A stretch of 33,778 nucleotides of DNA from Actinomycetota bacterium (GCA_013202875.1 JABMRD010000125.1:1-33778); one strand, 5' to 3'; counted from the stretch's first letter, positions 18,222-28,849 are shown. Program-made: numbers and translations. The notes: generated by a model from the letters alone, not told the origin.

Positions 18222-21200
18222 TTAGATATTGATTTCTATTTCTTTTACGTCATCTCCCTCTGATTCCTGAAGGATTTCTATCTCATCCTTATTGTCCTCC
18301 TTATAGCCGGGGTAATCTAATTGATAGTCCCTAAAGCTTCTCGTACCTGTTCCTGCCGGTATAGCTTTACCTAATATTACATTCTCCTTTAGTCCGACTA
18401 AATTATCTATTTTATTCTCCAGAGCTGCATCTGTTAGCACTCTGGTAGTTTCCTGAAATGATGCAGCTGAAAGAAAACTATCAGTCGCAAGTGAAGCCTT
18501 GGTTATACCCATTAAATTTTGAACAGCTGTTGCTGGTACCTTCATGTTAGAAATTAATTTGTTATTCTCTTTTTCATAATAGAGCCTGTCTAACAGCTGT
18601 CCCGGGAGAAAATTGCTATCTCCGGGATCAATTATGGTAACTTTCTTCAGCATTTGTCTGGCAATTACTTCTATATGTTTATCATTTATATCCACACCCT
18701 GAGCTTTATATACGTTCTGTACCTCTTTTACTAAATATTGCTCGCATTCCTTAATTCCGTTAATTCTTAAAATATCATGAGGGTTTCTTCGCCCTTCAGT
18801 TAATTGATCTCCGGTAGAAATCTTATCCCCATTTTTAACATTTAATTTTGCTCTGGTCGAGATCTGATAAACCTTTTCCTGCTTGCCGTCCTTACTTTTT
18901 ATAGTAAGCATTCTGAAGCGGGAATCTATGTCTTCAATTTCAACCTTTCCCGATATCTCTGCTATAAACGAATATTCTTTAGGCGTTCTGGCTTCGAATA
19001 ATTCTACTACCCGGGGCAGACCGCTGGTAATATCAATACCTTCAAAAGTTTTTTCATGCTTGTGAACATGTGTTTTTCTCTTAGCAGTAAGAATTAGTTT
19101 GGCAAAAACCTCTCCAGCCTCAACATTTACTTTTTTATTTATCTGGAGTATTTCGCCTTTAGGAATAATTACATCTACAATATCTCTTCTCTCCATCTGA
19201 ACCTGGAAAATTAATTTATGTGGGATATGTTCTATATTTATCTCAATAACCTCGCCGGTATCCTTCTCAGTGAGGTCAGCTTTTTTAATATTCAACTCAG
19301 ATAATAATTCTTTTTTGAATATAAGCTTTCCTTTAACCGGTGATTTTATGGACCTCTGGATTACAGTACTTGCTACCCCCCCTGTATGGAAAGTACGCAT
19401 AGTCAGCTGGGTGCCTGGCTCCCCAATAGATTGGGCTGCTATAATCCCTACCGCTTCCCCAATTTCAACTAGTTTGCTGGCAGCAAGATCTCTTCCATAG
19501 CATTTCTGGCAAACTCCGGATTCTGCTTTGCAAGTCATAACTGAACGTACTTTTACACTCTCAATATTGGCATGTATGAACTTCTGCAGGTGCTTTTCAG
19601 TAATTTCTTCATCACTTTTTATTATATTCTTTTTAGTATTAGGATTATTAATTTCTTCCAGACAGATTCTTCCTATTAAATTAGTATTAGGTTCTCCTTC
19701 AAGAGTTAAAACATAAAGATTTATACCATCCTCGGTCTTGCAGTCATTAATTCTTACCATATTATCCTGTGCAACATCAACCAGCCTTCTGGTCAGATAT
19801 CCCGAATCTGCAGTTCGTAATGCGGTATCTGCAAGTCCCTGTCTGGCACCATGGGTGGAAATAAAATATTCCAAAACCGTAAGTCCCTCTCTAAAGTTAG
19901 ATTTGATAGGACTATCTATGATATCTCCTCTAGCATTTGCTACCAGTCCTCTCATACCTGCTAACTGACGGAGCTGTTTTATATTTCCCCTGGCACCGCA
20001 TGTAGCCATCATATAAACTGGATTAAATTTGTTAAAATTCTTTTCCATAGCATTTGCAACGCTCTCATTTGCATTAGACCATGTTTGGATTACTCTCTGA
20101 TGTCTTTCAAGCTCTGTTATTAGACCTTGTTTATAATAATCTTCTATTTTTTCTATTTTTTTCTCCACACTGCTTAAAATCCTGGCTTTTTCGGGTGGTA
20201 CCTCTATATCATCTATTCCTATAGTAAGACCTGACCTGGTACAATATTTAAATCCTGTTTGTTTGATAGCATCCAGTGTCTCAGTAACAACATTTTGAGG
20301 AAATTTGTTTATGCATTCAGCAATAATAGCAATAAGTTCTTTTTTAGATACTTCTTTATTAACAAATTTATAATCCTCGGGCAGTGATTCGTTAAATATT
20401 ATCCTTCCAACTGTTGTCCTGGTTACTTTCTCCTCAATTTTCACTTTAATATGTGTATGAAAAGATATAAAACCATAATCATAATCTAAAATAGCATCCT
20501 GTGGATCATTATAAAATCTCTCCTTCACTTCTGATTCTTCTCTTTCTGAAGTTAAATAATATATTCCAAGGACCATATCTTGAGAAGGGACAACAACCGG
20601 TTGACCGTTTGCAGGGGATAATATATTATTTACAGACAGCATCAAAATCATCGCTTCAGCTTTTGCTTCATTTGATAATGGTACATGAACGGCCATCTGG
20701 TCACCGTCGAAATCTGCATTAAATGCAGAACAAACCATAGGATGAATCTGTATAGCCTTACCCTCTACCAGCACAGGCATAAACGCTTGTATACCAAGCC
20801 GGTGAAGTGTCGGTGCACGGTTAAGCATGATAGGGTGATTTTTAATTACCTCTTCTAATATATCCCAGACTTCATTACTTTCTTTCTCTACCATAGTCTT
20901 GGCACTCTTTATATTCTGGGCAAATCCCTCATCAACTAATTTCTTCATAACAAAGGGCTTGAATAGTTCCAAAGCTATTTTCTTTGGAATCCCGCATTGT
21001 TCCAGTTTAAGATTAGGATTAACTACAATAACCGATCTTCCCGAATAATCCACCCTTTTACCTAAAAGGTTCTGTCTGAATCTACCCTGTTTGCCCTTAA
21101 GCATATCACTTAAAGACTTAAGTGGCCTGTTTCCAGCACCAACTACAGCCCGGCCCCTTCTTCCATTATCAAAAAGTGCATCAACGGCTTCCTGAAGCAT

Positions 21201-22409
21201 CCTCTTTTCATTGTTAATAATTATTTCAGGAGCATCCAGTTCTAGGAGTTTCTTAAGCCTATTATTTCTATTAATAACTCTTCTGTATAAATCATTCAAA
21301 TCAGATGTGGCAAATCTTCCACCATCCAGCTGAACCATCGGCCTCAAGTCCGGGGGAATTACGGGAAGTATATCCAGAATCATATATTCAGGCTTATTGT
21401 TCGAATCTATAAATGAAGATAATATTTTTAGTCTCTTTATGCTCCTGCTTCTTTTCTGGCCTTTGGACTTCTTCACAGTTTCCTTAAGTTCCTCGACTTC
21501 TTTTTTGCAATCAATATTTTTCAGTAGTTCTTTTATAGCTTCTGCCCCCATTCCACCTTTAAAATACTGTCCATAAATTTCTTTCATTTTCTTAAACAGG
21601 GCTTCGTCAGAAACCAGCATCTTTTCCTCTAAATTAAAGAAAAAAGTATCAGCTCTTTTTATCAGATCAATTTCTTCCTGATATATTTCATCCTCTTCTT
21701 CCAGGAGCATCTCTGTCTCTTTGATGATTTTCGCTTTCTTTGCCTCTAAGGCCAATTCAGAAATTTTTTCCTCTTCAACAATCTTATCATCTATATCCTT
21801 ATTTGCTTCCCGAACTTCAATTAAACTTTTTTTATCACCAATTTCATTATTTTCACTTATAAAATCGTCTTTATTTAATTTTAATTCTTCCAGTCTTAGC
21901 TTGTGCAATTCCTTTGCTTTATCCAGAGCCTTCTGGTACAACTTTTTAATTTCCTCTTCTTCAGCAGTTATTTTCTCTCTGTTGATGCTGGATATAATAT
22001 ATGAATCAAAATAAAGAACTTTTTCTAAATCCTTGGGGCTGATATCCAGAATATATCCCATCCTGCTGGGAACTCCTTTGAAAAACCATATATGTGAAAC
22101 CGGAGATGCAAACTCAATATGTCCCATTCTTTCCCTTCTTACATTAGATCTGGTTACTTCAACCCCACATCTCTCACAAATTATTCCCTTGAATCTCACC
22201 CTTTTATATTTCCCGCAGTAACATTCCCAGTCTTTGGTGGGGCCAAAAATTCTTTCACAGAACAGCCCATCTTTTTCCGGCTTTAATGTCCTATAATTTA
22301 TAGTTTCAGGCTTTTTAACCTCACCATTGGACCATGCTTTAATTTTTTCTGGTGAAACAAGCCCAATTTTTAAAGCATCAAAATTATTTACATCTATGCT
22401 TACAACCAT
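18222..22409 (-). CDS. rpoC: DNA-directed RNA polymerase subunit beta'
   Basis: This 1395-residue subunit forms the catalytic half of RNA polymerase. It has the N-terminal zinc ribbon (C63, C65, C78, C81), the rudder/lid region, and the catalytic NADFDGD at 564-570 with the Mg-binding aspartates D566, D568 and D570. The second zinc site ([20 protein letters not shown]) precedes the trigger loop region [13 protein letters not shown]. Residues about 145-265 form a long Glu/Lys-rich coiled-coil insert (21615-21977) before [15 protein letters not shown]. That insert and the N-terminal [20 protein letters not shown] resemble actinobacterial RpoC. The ATG start is 57 nt after rpoB. Confidence 0.99.
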   Translation of the reverse strand: MVVSIDVNNFDALKIGLVSPEKIKAWSNGEVKKPETINYRTLKPEKDGLFCERIFGPTKDWECYCGKYKRVRFKGIICERCGVEVTRSNVRRERMGHIEFASPVSHIWFFKGVPSRMGYILDISPKDLEKVLYFDSYIISSINREKITAEEEEIKKLYQKALDKAKELHKLRLEELKLNKDDFISENNEIGDKKSLIEVREANKDIDDKIVEEEKISELALEAKKAKIIKETEMLLEEEDEIYQEEIDLIKRADTFFFNLEEKMLVSDEALFKKMKEIYGQYFKGGMGAEAIKELLKNIDCKKEVEELKETVKKSKGQKRSRSIKRLKILSSFIDSNNKPEYMILDILPVIPPDLRPMVQLDGGRFATSDLNDLYRRVINRNNRLKKLLELDAPEIIINNEKRMLQEAVDALFDNGRRGRAVVGAGNRPLKSLSDMLKGKQGRFRQNLLGKRVDYSGRSVIVVNPNLKLEQCGIPKKIALELFKPFVMKKLVDEGFAQNIKSAKTMVEKESNEVWDILEEVIKNHPIMLNRAPTLHRLGIQAFMPVLVEGKAIQIHPMVCSAFNADFDGDQMAVHVPLSNEAKAEAMILMLSVNNILSPANGQPVVVPSQDMVLGIYYLTSEREESEVKERFYNDPQDAILDYDYGFISFHTHIKVKIEEKVTRTTVGRIIFNESLPEDYKFVNKEVSKKELIAIIAECINKFPQNVVTETLDAIKQTGFKYCTRSGLTIGIDDIEVPPEKARILSSVEKKIEKIEDYYKQGLITELERHQRVIQTWSNANESVANAMEKNFNKFNPVYMMATCGARGNIKQLRQLAGMRGLVANARGDIIDSPIKSNFREGLTVLEYFISTHGARQGLADTALRTADSGYLTRRLVDVAQDNMVRINDCKTEDGINLYVLTLEGEPNTNLIGRICLEEINNPNTKKNIIKSDEEITEKHLQKFIHANIESVKVRSVMTCKAESGVCQKCYGRDLAASKLVEIGEAVGIIAAQSIGEPGTQLTMRTFHTGGVASTVIQRSIKSPVKGKLIFKKELLSELNIKKADLTEKDTGEVIEINIEHIPHKLIFQVQMERRDIVDVIIPKGEILQINKKVNVEAGEVFAKLILTAKRKTHVHKHEKTFEGIDITSGLPRVVELFEARTPKEYSFIAEISGKVEIEDIDSRFRMLTIKSKDGKQEKVYQISTRAKLNVKNGDKISTGDQLTEGRRNPHDILRINGIKECEQYLVKEVQNVYKAQGVDINDKHIEVIARQMLKKVTIIDPGDSNFLPGQLLDRLYYEKENNKLISNMKVPATAVQNLMGITKASLATDSFLSAASFQETTRVLTDAALENKIDNLVGLKENVILGKAIPAGTGTRSFRDYQLDYPGYKEDNKDEIEILQESEGDDVKEIEINI

Positions 22410-22466
22410 TTACTAAATCCCTCCAAATTAATTAGATTAGTCTTAAGCAATACTAATCATTTTATT

Positions 22467-25400
22467 TTATTTTTTACTTCTTACCTTTTTCTTTTTGGAC
22501 GCTTCGGTATTACTTTCTTCTTTCTCGTCTTCTGATTTCTTTCTCTTTATTTTTCTATCCTTTTCTTTAGTTTTCTTCACTTTCCCGTCTTCCAGATCTT
22601 TCTTTTCCTTAAGATCAATTCCTAAATCCTCCACAGTTTTCATAATCTCATCTTCAGATCTCGATACTTCTACTTCCTTCCCTTCTTCTGATAATACCTC
22701 CACATCAAGTGCCAGGCTCTGCATTTCTTTTATAAGCACCTTAAATGATTCTGGAATTCCTGGCTTCTCTATATTTTCACCTTTTACGATTGCTTCATAG
22801 GTCTTTACACGTCCTGTTACATCATCTGACTTTATAGTAAGCATTTCCTGAAGTGCATAGGCAGCACCATAAGCTTCCAATGCCCACACTTCCATTTCTC
22901 CAAATCTCTGACCACCAAATTGTGCCTTACCGCCCAGTGGCTGCTGAGTAACTAAAGAATATGGACCAGTAGATCTTGCATGAATCTTGTCATCTACCAG
23001 ATGAAGCAATTTCATTACATATACATAACCTACAGTAATATTATCAGATAGTTTCTCTCCGCTCCGGCCATCATACAAAGCCGTTTTTCCGCTCCCGGGG
23101 AGATTGGCCATCTTTAGCAGTTCTACTATATCCTCTTCTTTTAATCCCTCGAAAATAGGTGTTGAAACATAGACAGGACCGTCTCTACTAATATTCTCCT
23201 TTTTATTATTCCATCCTTTATAAGCTGCCCAGCCAAGATGAGCTTCCAGTAACTGGCCCACATTCATTCTTGAAGGAACTCCCAGAGGATTAAATATTAT
23301 ATCTATTGGTTCACCATCTTCAGTATAAGGCATATCTTCTTCAGGAAGAATTACTGATATGACTCCTTTATTACCATGTCTCCCTGCAAGCTTATCACCA
23401 ATGGAAATCTTTCTTTTTTCTGCAATAAATACTCTGACAAGCTCGTTTACTCCTGGTGGAAGGTCGTGCCCCTTTTTTCTGGAAAATAGCTGTACATCTA
23501 AAACTTTACCGCCTTCACCATGAGGCAATTTAAGGGAGCTCTCTCTGACTTCCCTTGCTTTTTCGCCAAAAATTGCCCTCAACAATTTTTCTTCTGCCGT
23601 AAGCTCTGTTTCACCCTTTGGTGTTATCTTGCCAACCAGTATATCTCCTGGTCTTACCTCAGCTCCAATTCTTATAATTCCGTGTTCATCTAAATTTTTT
23701 AAAGTTTCCTCTCCTATGCTTGGTATATCCATTGTTATCTCTTCCGCTCCAAGCTTTGTGGTTCTGGCTTCTACTTCCTGTTTTGAAATATGAATAGATG
23801 ATAGAATATCTTCTTTTACCAACCTCTCCGAAATAATAATTGCATCCTCATAGTTATATCCTTCCCAGGACATGAAAGCTACTCTTAAGTTCTTACCCAG
23901 CGCCAGTTCACCCGCACTGGTTGCAGGCCCGTCTGCAATTACACTACCATTTTTAACTTTTTCACCTTCTTCTACGATGGGCTTTTGATTTATACAGGTT
24001 CCCTGGTTTGATCTTCTAAATTTATACAAACGATGAATATAGTTCTTTTCTTTCTTGTAATTTATCTTAATGTGGTCTGCACATACTTCTTCAACTACGC
24101 CATCGTCTCTGGCAAGAATTAATACTCCACTATCCCTTGCTACCTCTTCTTCAATTCCTGTACCTACCAGTGGAGGCTCAGGATCAATCAATGGAACTGC
24201 CTGGCGTTGCATATTAGAACCCATTAATGCCCTATTGGCATCATCGTGCTCCAGAAATGGTATAAGCGATGCAGCGGCACTAAAAATTTGCCTTGGCGAT
24301 ACATCCATATAATCTATCGTGCACGATTCAACAGTGACTATTTCATCACCTGAACGCGCCTTGACTCTTTCTTCCAGAAATTTACCGTCTTTTCTGACTT
24401 TTGCAGTTGCCTCAGCAATTACATAATTTTCTTCATTATCTGCAGATAAATACTCCACCTTATTGGTCAATTTACCATTAATAACTTTCCTGTAGGGTGT
24501 TTCTATAAATCCATACTCATTTAATCTTGCATAGGTAGCCAGAGAGCCAATCAGTCCAATATTAGGACCCTCTGGCGTTTCTATGGGACACATTCTCCCA
24601 TAATGAGATGGGTGAACATCTCTCACTTCAAAACCAGCTCTCTCCCTGCTCAGTCCACCAGGACCAAGAGCACTTAGCCTTCTTTTATGAGTAATTTCAG
24701 CTAAAGGATTGGTTTGATCTAAAAACTGTGAAAGCTGCCCGCTGCCAAAAAATTCTTTTAGACTGGCAACTAAGGGCCTAATATTAATTAAAGATTTTGG
24801 AGTTATTGTATCAACATCCTGGATGGTCATTCTTTCCTTTACAACCCTTTCCATCCTTGAAAGACCAATCCTTACTTGATTTTGTATGAGCTCTCCAATA
24901 TTTCTGATTCTTCTATTGCCAAAGTGGTCAATATCATCTATTTCACCTATACCACCCATAAGTTGAACCAGATATTTAACTATTAAGAATATGTCCTTAC
25001 AATTCAGGATATGTTTCTCACTTGTATCTATACCCATTTTTGCATTAATGGCACCAAGCCTGTCTAAAATATTTTTATCAGTTTCCTCCATTAGCTTTTG
25101 ATCTATTTTATATCTCCCTACTTTTCCAAAATCATATCTTTTTGGATTGAAAAATAAGGAGTTTATAAGATTTCTGGAACTTTCAACTGTTGGTGGCTCT
25201 CCGGGTCTTAATTTTTTATATATCTCAATTAATGCTTCTTCCTCAGTTTCAGTAAAATCTTTCTCCAGAGTATTTTTAATATAGCCTTTTTTATCATATG
25301 GCCCAAAAATGTTTAGCAGGTCTTCATTATTTCCAAAACCTACTGATTTTAAGAAAATAGTAAGTAAAAACTTTCTTCTTCTATCAATTCTCATATAGAC

Positions 25401-25925
25401 AATGTTTTTTTTATCAGTTTCAATCTCAATCCATGAACCTCTGGTAGGTATAACTTTACACATATATATGTCTATTTCAGTCTTCTTATCTATATCTGTA
25501 TCGAAATATACTCCCGGAGAACGGACTAATTGAGATACTACCACTCTCTCCGTTCCATTAATTATAAAAGTTCCATTTTCAGTCATCATAGGAAAATCCC
25601 CCATAAAGACTTCTTGCTCTTTTATTTCACCAGTTTCTTTATTTATAAATCTTGACAGAACTTTTAAAGGAGCAGTATAAGACATATCCTGCATTTTACA
25701 CTCGTCTGGAGTTGAATTCTCATCATCAAAATTATAGTTTAAAAACCCAAGTGACCTATTGCCTGTAAAATCTTCAATGGGTGAAATACCCTTTAGGGCT
25801 TCCATGAGTCCTTCTTCCAGGAACCATTGGAAAGACTTCCTCTGTATATCCAGAAGGTGTGGCATACTCATTAATTGTGGGATTTTGCCAAAGTTATACC
25901 TCTGATTTTTTTTGATTTTTTGCAT
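22467..25925 (-). CDS. rpoB: DNA-directed RNA polymerase subunit beta
   Basis: The beta subunit, 1152 residues, contains the rifampicin-binding region [20 protein letters not shown] followed by [20 protein letters not shown], with Asp, His and Ser wild type at the main resistance positions. It also has [15 protein letters not shown] and the C-terminal [21 protein letters not shown] use the ATG at 25923-25925, because GAGGAG lies 9 nt upstream; an upstream in-frame TTG (25953-25955) would place that ribosome site inside the gene. The last 47 residues (22467-22610) are a Lys/Glu-rich low-complexity tail beyond the family core. Confidence 0.98.
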   Translation of the reverse strand: MQKIKKNQRYNFGKIPQLMSMPHLLDIQRKSFQWFLEEGLMEALKGISPIEDFTGNRSLGFLNYNFDDENSTPDECKMQDMSYTAPLKVLSRFINKETGEIKEQEVFMGDFPMMTENGTFIINGTERVVVSQLVRSPGVYFDTDIDKKTEIDIYMCKVIPTRGSWIEIETDKKNIVYMRIDRRRKFLLTIFLKSVGFGNNEDLLNIFGPYDKKGYIKNTLEKDFTETEEEALIEIYKKLRPGEPPTVESSRNLINSLFFNPKRYDFGKVGRYKIDQKLMEETDKNILDRLGAINAKMGIDTSEKHILNCKDIFLIVKYLVQLMGGIGEIDDIDHFGNRRIRNIGELIQNQVRIGLSRMERVVKERMTIQDVDTITPKSLINIRPLVASLKEFFGSGQLSQFLDQTNPLAEITHKRRLSALGPGGLSRERAGFEVRDVHPSHYGRMCPIETPEGPNIGLIGSLATYARLNEYGFIETPYRKVINGKLTNKVEYLSADNEENYVIAEATAKVRKDGKFLEERVKARSGDEIVTVESCTIDYMDVSPRQIFSAAASLIPFLEHDDANRALMGSNMQRQAVPLIDPEPPLVGTGIEEEVARDSGVLILARDDGVVEEVCADHIKINYKKEKNYIHRLYKFRRSNQGTCINQKPIVEEGEKVKNGSVIADGPATSAGELALGKNLRVAFMSWEGYNYEDAIIISERLVKEDILSSIHISKQEVEARTTKLGAEEITMDIPSIGEETLKNLDEHGIIRIGAEVRPGDILVGKITPKGETELTAEEKLLRAIFGEKAREVRESSLKLPHGEGGKVLDVQLFSRKKGHDLPPGVNELVRVFIAEKRKISIGDKLAGRHGNKGVISVILPEEDMPYTEDGEPIDIIFNPLGVPSRMNVGQLLEAHLGWAAYKGWNNKKENISRDGPVYVSTPIFEGLKEEDIVELLKMANLPGSGKTALYDGRSGEKLSDNITVGYVYVMKLLHLVDDKIHARSTGPYSLVTQQPLGGKAQFGGQRFGEMEVWALEAYGAAYALQEMLTIKSDDVTGRVKTYEAIVKGENIEKPGIPESFKVLIKEMQSLALDVEVLSEEGKEVEVSRSEDEIMKTVEDLGIDLKEKKDLEDGKVKKTKEKDRKIKRKKSEDEKEESNTEASKKKKVRSKK

Positions 25926-26298
25926 TAATTTATTCTCCTCTTTATTATATTCCAAGTTTAATAAAGCAGTAAAAAAGAGCTACGACAAAATCAATATAAA
26001 AACCTATGCATTGGATAAAAAACTATATAAAATAGCATTGGTAAATTTTTCCAAGAAAAACTCGCAAACAAGTAGTTTATCAAATATAAATCAATAGTCA
26101 ACTATTTACTTTAAATCAAAATAATATATGCTTCTCTTTAAATAGTGTAATAGCTCAGTGACATTGTCATCTTTAAATATCCGGAATTAGTATGGTTTTT
26201 ATAAAGGATTAATGTAGGAGTTTCTATACAACCTATGAATGTATAAACAGATATTAAAACCAACTTTACTTCCTATATCTCAATTACTTTTACCTGCA
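25926..26298 (-). other. Gene-free 373-bp leader between rplL and rpoB
   Basis: No credible gene lies here on either strand. Read toward rpoB it holds an imperfect long inverted repeat near 26200-26260 (a core TATACA and TGTATA pair at about 26226-26243), the small palindrome TGACATTGTCA (26159-26169), and a candidate promoter at 26074-26101. There is no clear terminator after rplL. In other bacteria, rplJL and rpoBC are joined by an attenuator or RNase site, and this region may play that part, but the sequence does not prove it. Confidence 0.5.
26074..26101 (-). promoter_or_regulatory. Candidate rpoBC promoter
   Basis: Minus-strand TTGACT (26101-26096), a 16-nt spacer and TAAACT (26079-26074) match a sigma-70-type promoter at five and four of six positions. 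It would give rpoB a leader of about 140 nt. The very AT-rich background makes chance matches common, so this is a moderate call. Confidence 0.4.
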
Positions 26299-26832
26299 CT
26301 ACTTTATTTCAACCTCAGCACCAGCTTCTTCCAGCTGTTTCTTTACTTTTTCTGCTTCTTCTTTTGAAACTTTTTCTTTAACCATATTTGGTGCTTTGTC
26401 AACTAATTCTTTAGCCTCTTTTAGACCAAGACTGGTCATAGACCTTACTACTTTAATAACCTGTATTTTTTTATCTCCAACTGACTTTAATTGAACATCA
26501 AATTCTGTTTTTTCCTCAGCGGGGGCTGCTCCCTGAGTTGAAGCTGCTCCACCGGGCACAGAAGCTGCAACTGCCATCACTTGCGCACTAACTTCAAATC
26601 TTTCTTCAAGAGCTTTTACCAGCTCAGAAAGTTCAAGTACGGTCATCTTTTCGATAGCACTTAAAATTTCATCAATAGATTTACTTTTAACAGTGGTTTT
26701 TTCTTTTACTTTTACTTTACCGGTTTCTTTTTTTTCTTCACTCATTTTTGGTTCATCCTCTCTTTTTTCTACCTTACTTTTTTCTACCTTACTTTTTTCT
26801 TCTTTATTACCTGTTTTTTCTGTTTCAGCCAT
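26299..26832 (-). CDS. rplL: 50S ribosomal protein L7/L12 with a long charged N-terminal extension
   Basis: L7/L12 forms the flexible stalk that recruits and activates the translational GTPases. The normal protein is about 120-130 residues; this one is 177. The family part begins near residue 52 ([20 protein letters not shown]), followed by an Ala-rich hinge and the C-terminal domain ([30 protein letters not shown]). The first 51 residues (26680-26832) are almost all Lys, Glu, Ser, Thr and Val and include two tandem EKSKV units. GGAGG stands 4-5 nt upstream of the first ATG. A second in-frame ATG (Met30, 26743-26745) has GAGAGG about 10-11 nt upstream, so a shorter 148-residue form is possible. 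Confidence 0.96.
   Translation of the reverse strand: MAETEKTGNKEEKSKVEKSKVEKREDEPKMSEEKKETGKVKVKEKTTVKSKSIDEILSAIEKMTVLELSELVKALEERFEVSAQVMAVAASVPGGAASTQGAAPAEEKTEFDVQLKSVGDKKIQVIKVVRSMTSLGLKEAKELVDKAPNMVKEKVSKEEAEKVKKQLEEAGAEVEIK
26763..26792 (-). repeat. Two tandem 15-nt units inside rplL
   Basis: The plus-strand unit TTTTTTCTACCTTAC occurs twice in a row (26763-26777 and 26778-26792) and is followed by a partial third. The 15-nt period keeps the reading frame and encodes repeated EKSKV-type pentapeptides in the N-terminal extension of L7/L12. It is a slippage-prone structure whose copy number could vary without breaking the gene. Confidence 0.9.
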
Positions 26833-26840
26833 TATTCCTC

Positions 26841-26880
26841 CTTTAATTATTATTTCTCTCCTTTAATTATTATTTCTCTC
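26841..26880 (-). repeat. Perfect 20-nt tandem duplication at the rplJ-rplL junction
   Basis: The plus-strand sequence CTTTAATTATTATTTCTCTC occurs at 26841-26860 and again at 26861-26880 with no mismatch. On the coding strand each copy contains AATAATAATTAAAG, so the rplJ stop codon (26863-26865) and an AAAGGAG purine-rich ribosome-binding segment are both present twice. One AAAGGAG precedes the rplL ATG directly, and the other lies 20 nt further upstream. Confidence 0.95.
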
Positions 26881-27393
26881 TTTTTTTTCTCTAATTGCAC
26901 CCAGAATCAGTACCAGATCTCTGGTTAGGGCACTTAAAACATTTACCAATTTAGTTATTGGAAATTTAATTGATATCATCAAATTGGTAAGTAGAACTTC
27001 TTTTCCAGGCAAACTGGCAAATCGGCAAACTTCTTCCGGATTTAAAAGTCTATTTTCAAGTATTCCCGCTTTTACTTTTAATGCATCCAGATCTTTTGAA
27101 AAATCTTCTATTATCTTAGCAGTTGAAACCATATCCTTACCGCTTACAACAATACTGGTTGGCCCTTTTAATACTTCCTCAAGATTTATATCTTTAAAAA
27201 CATCTTTAGCTGCAATAAGAGCAAGAGTATTTTTTATTATTTTAAGATAAGAATTTACCTCCACTAGTTTATCTCTTACCCCTACAGCATCTTCGGCTCT
27301 AAGCCCACTATGATCGGTAAAAATAAGACCATAGCTGTTCTTAAATATCTCTTTTAACTCATTTACTTTATCCACTTTTTCTTGTTTGACCAC
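26863..27393 (-). CDS. rplJ: 50S ribosomal protein L10
   Basis: L10 anchors L7/L12 dimers to the 50S stalk base, and the L10-L12 complex represses its own mRNA. The 176-residue product has LKEIFKNSYGLIFTDHSGLR, KIIKNTLALIAAK and GPTSIVVSGKD in the rRNA-binding domain, and a helical C-terminus for L7/L12 binding that ends REKKERNNN. The start is GTG (27391-27393) with GGAGG about 5 nt upstream. A well-formed L10 leader lies just upstream. Confidence 0.97.
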   Translation of the reverse strand: MVKQEKVDKVNELKEIFKNSYGLIFTDHSGLRAEDAVGVRDKLVEVNSYLKIIKNTLALIAAKDVFKDINLEEVLKGPTSIVVSGKDMVSTAKIIEDFSKDLDALKVKAGILENRLLNPEEVCRFASLPGKEVLLTNLMISIKFPITKLVNVLSALTRDLVLILGAIREKKERNNN

Positions 27394-27426
27394 ATTAACC
27401 TCCAGACTATATATCTAAAAAACGTG

Positions 27427-27544
27427 CAAAATAAAATCGACCCCAACTATCTTAAAGGTCGACTTAATTTTTTAAATCAACCTCGGTAGGAAATTAAGTT
27501 ATTAAATCCTTATAACAACACCTACAGTCTATGGCTGTATTATA
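27427..27544 (-). ncRNA. L10 leader with alternative terminator and antiterminator upstream of rplJ
   Basis: In the rplJ leader RNA, GTAGG (27527-27520 region) pairs with CCTAC (27490-27486), followed by CGAGG, matching the CCUxCCGAGG element I recall from the L10-leader family. Downstream, AGGTTGATTTAA (27483-27472) can pair 12 bp with TTAAGTCGACCT (27467-27456) across an AAAA loop. Alternatively AAGTCGACC (27465-27457) pairs 9 bp with GGTCGATTT (27442-27434), followed by a U-tract (27436-27428). The two hairpins share the same arm and exclude each other. This is the layout expected if L10-L12 binding blocks the antiterminator. A TATAAT (27544-27539) could be its -10, with only a poor -35. 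Confidence 0.8.
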
Positions 27545-27576
27545 TATTTGTTTACATCAAATTCATTTTAGTTTTC

Positions 27577-28284
27577 TTATGCTACCTCTGCTACTTCAAT
27601 ACTCTTGCCAGGATCAATCTTAATACCTGGACTCATAGTTGCTGATATATAAATACTTTTTATATATTTACCTTTAGCTGAAGCAGGTTTTGACTTTATA
27701 ATTGCACCCACTAGAGCCGCATAATTTTCCAGTAGTTCTTTTAAGCCAAATGACACTCTTCCTATGGTACAGTGTACCACACCATCTTTACCAGTCCTGT
27801 ATTCCAGCTTTCCTCTTTTTGAATCCTCCACCGCTTTTTTCAGTTCAAAAGTAACTGTTCCGGATTTAGGATTGGGCATTAATTTTCTGGGGCCTAAAAT
27901 CTTACCAATTTTGCCTACATGCTTCATCATGTCCGGTGCTGCAATACAAACTCCAAAATCCAGCCATCCCTGACTGATTTTATCTGCAAGATCTTCTCCT
28001 CCGACATAATCTGCTCCGGCTTTCTTGGCTTCTTCGGCTTTTTCACCCTGCGCAAAAACAAGTACCTTGGGAACCTTTCCGGTTCCGTTAGGTAAAACTA
28101 TAGTTCCCCTCACTATCTGATCAGCTTTTCTGGGATCAATACCTAAATTCACACTAATATCTACAGACTCATCAAAATTAGCATAATGGTTCTCTTTAAT
28201 CCAGCTAATAGCTTCTTTGGGGCCTACCATCTTATTTTTATCCAAATTTTCTAATTTCGATAAATATTTTTTCCCTCTCTTCAA
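27577..28284 (-). CDS. rplA: 50S ribosomal protein L1
   Basis: L1 forms the mobile stalk that guides tRNA out of the E site and, in many bacteria, represses the L11-L1 operon. The 235 residues include GTGKVPKVLVFAQGEKAEEA, KLMPNPKSGTV and a C-terminal ending ISATMSPGIKIDPGKS. It starts at TTG (28282-28284), with GGTGG about 7 nt upstream; no ATG gives the family N-terminus KRGKKYLSKLE. Confidence 0.97.
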   Translation of the reverse strand: MKRGKKYLSKLENLDKNKMVGPKEAISWIKENHYANFDESVDISVNLGIDPRKADQIVRGTIVLPNGTGKVPKVLVFAQGEKAEEAKKAGADYVGGEDLADKISQGWLDFGVCIAAPDMMKHVGKIGKILGPRKLMPNPKSGTVTFELKKAVEDSKRGKLEYRTGKDGVVHCTIGRVSFGLKELLENYAALVGAIIKSKPASAKGKYIKSIYISATMSPGIKIDPGKSIEVAEVA

Positions 28285-28316
28285 AACCTACCACCTTTTT
28301 TACTTATTACTTTATA

Positions 28317-28350
28317 CTATGTACCAATCACTTACCTACTGCTAACATAG
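28317..28350 (-). other. Inverted repeat in the rplK-rplA gap
   Basis: CTATGT (28350-28345 on the minus strand) and ACATAG (28322-28317) can form a 6-bp stem around a 22-nt loop in the 74-nt spacer before rplA. It might be a translational operator for L1, but I could not match it to the L1-binding consensus with confidence; a 6-bp stem in AT-rich DNA can arise by chance. Confidence 0.3.
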
Positions 28351-28358
28351 AATCAAAC

Positions 28359-28784
28359 TTAGGAACCTACTTTTATCCCCATATTTTTAGCTGTTCCTTC
28401 TATTATTTTAACCGCACTCTCTAAATTTCTTGCATTTAAGTCTTTTAGCTTAATTCTTGCAATTTCTTCAACCTGTTTTCTTGAAAGTTCTCCAACTTTT
28501 TCCTTATTAGGTTCGCTTGACCCCTTTTCTAAATTCAAAGCTTTTTTTATAAGAACTGCAGCTGGCGGGGTTTTGGTAATAAAACTAAAACTTCTGTCTT
28601 TGTATACAGTTAAAATCACAGGGATAATCATTCCCTGTTCTTTTGCCGTCTTTTCATTAAAAGCTTTGCAGAATTCCATAATGTTAACTCCGTGCTGCCC
28701 AAGAGCAGGACCAACAGGAGGAGCAGGATTTGCCTGCCCTGCCGGAATTTGCAATTTAATTTGTGCCATAATTCCTTTAGCCAT
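28359..28784 (-). CDS. rplK: 50S ribosomal protein L11
   Basis: L11 binds the GTPase-associated centre of 23S rRNA and is needed for stringent-factor activation. The 141-residue product has the N-terminal [20 protein letters not shown], the linker [20 protein letters not shown] and the C-terminal rRNA-binding [11 protein letters not shown] motif. I use the first ATG (28782-28784) since GAGGT lies 8 nt upstream; Met6 is also possible and would give the more usual length. A strong promoter precedes it. Confidence 0.97.
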   Translation of the reverse strand: MAKGIMAQIKLQIPAGQANPAPPVGPALGQHGVNIMEFCKAFNEKTAKEQGMIIPVILTVYKDRSFSFITKTPPAAVLIKKALNLEKGSSEPNKEKVGELSRKQVEEIARIKLKDLNARNLESAVKIIEGTAKNMGIKVGS

Positions 28785-28814
28785 AACTAGTTACCTCTAA
28801 TAAAATAATTTCGT

Positions 28815-28842
28815 ATTATACATTTTAATAGAAATATTTCAA
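28815..28842 (-). promoter_or_regulatory. Promoter between nusG and rplK
   Basis: Minus-strand TTGAAA (28842-28837), a 16-nt spacer and a perfect TATAAT (28820-28815) form a convincing sigma-70-type promoter. It lies just after the nusG stop codon and about 31 nt before the rplK start, giving the rplK-rplA unit its own transcription start. Confidence 0.65.
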
Positions 28843-28849
28843 TTTTCTT

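Noticed and set aside
25926-25955. TTG start that lengthens RpoB by ten residues
   Set aside because: The GAGGAG ribosome site lies inside this extension, 9 nt before the ATG at 25925.
26159-26169. Palindrome TGACATTGTCA in the rpoB leader as an operator
   Set aside because: A single 11-bp palindrome in AT-rich DNA, with no second site and no regulator nearby, is not enough to claim a function.
26763-26880. Short tandem repeats as a CRISPR array
   Set aside because: There are only two direct copies of each unit without spacers, one of them inside a coding region, and no cas genes.
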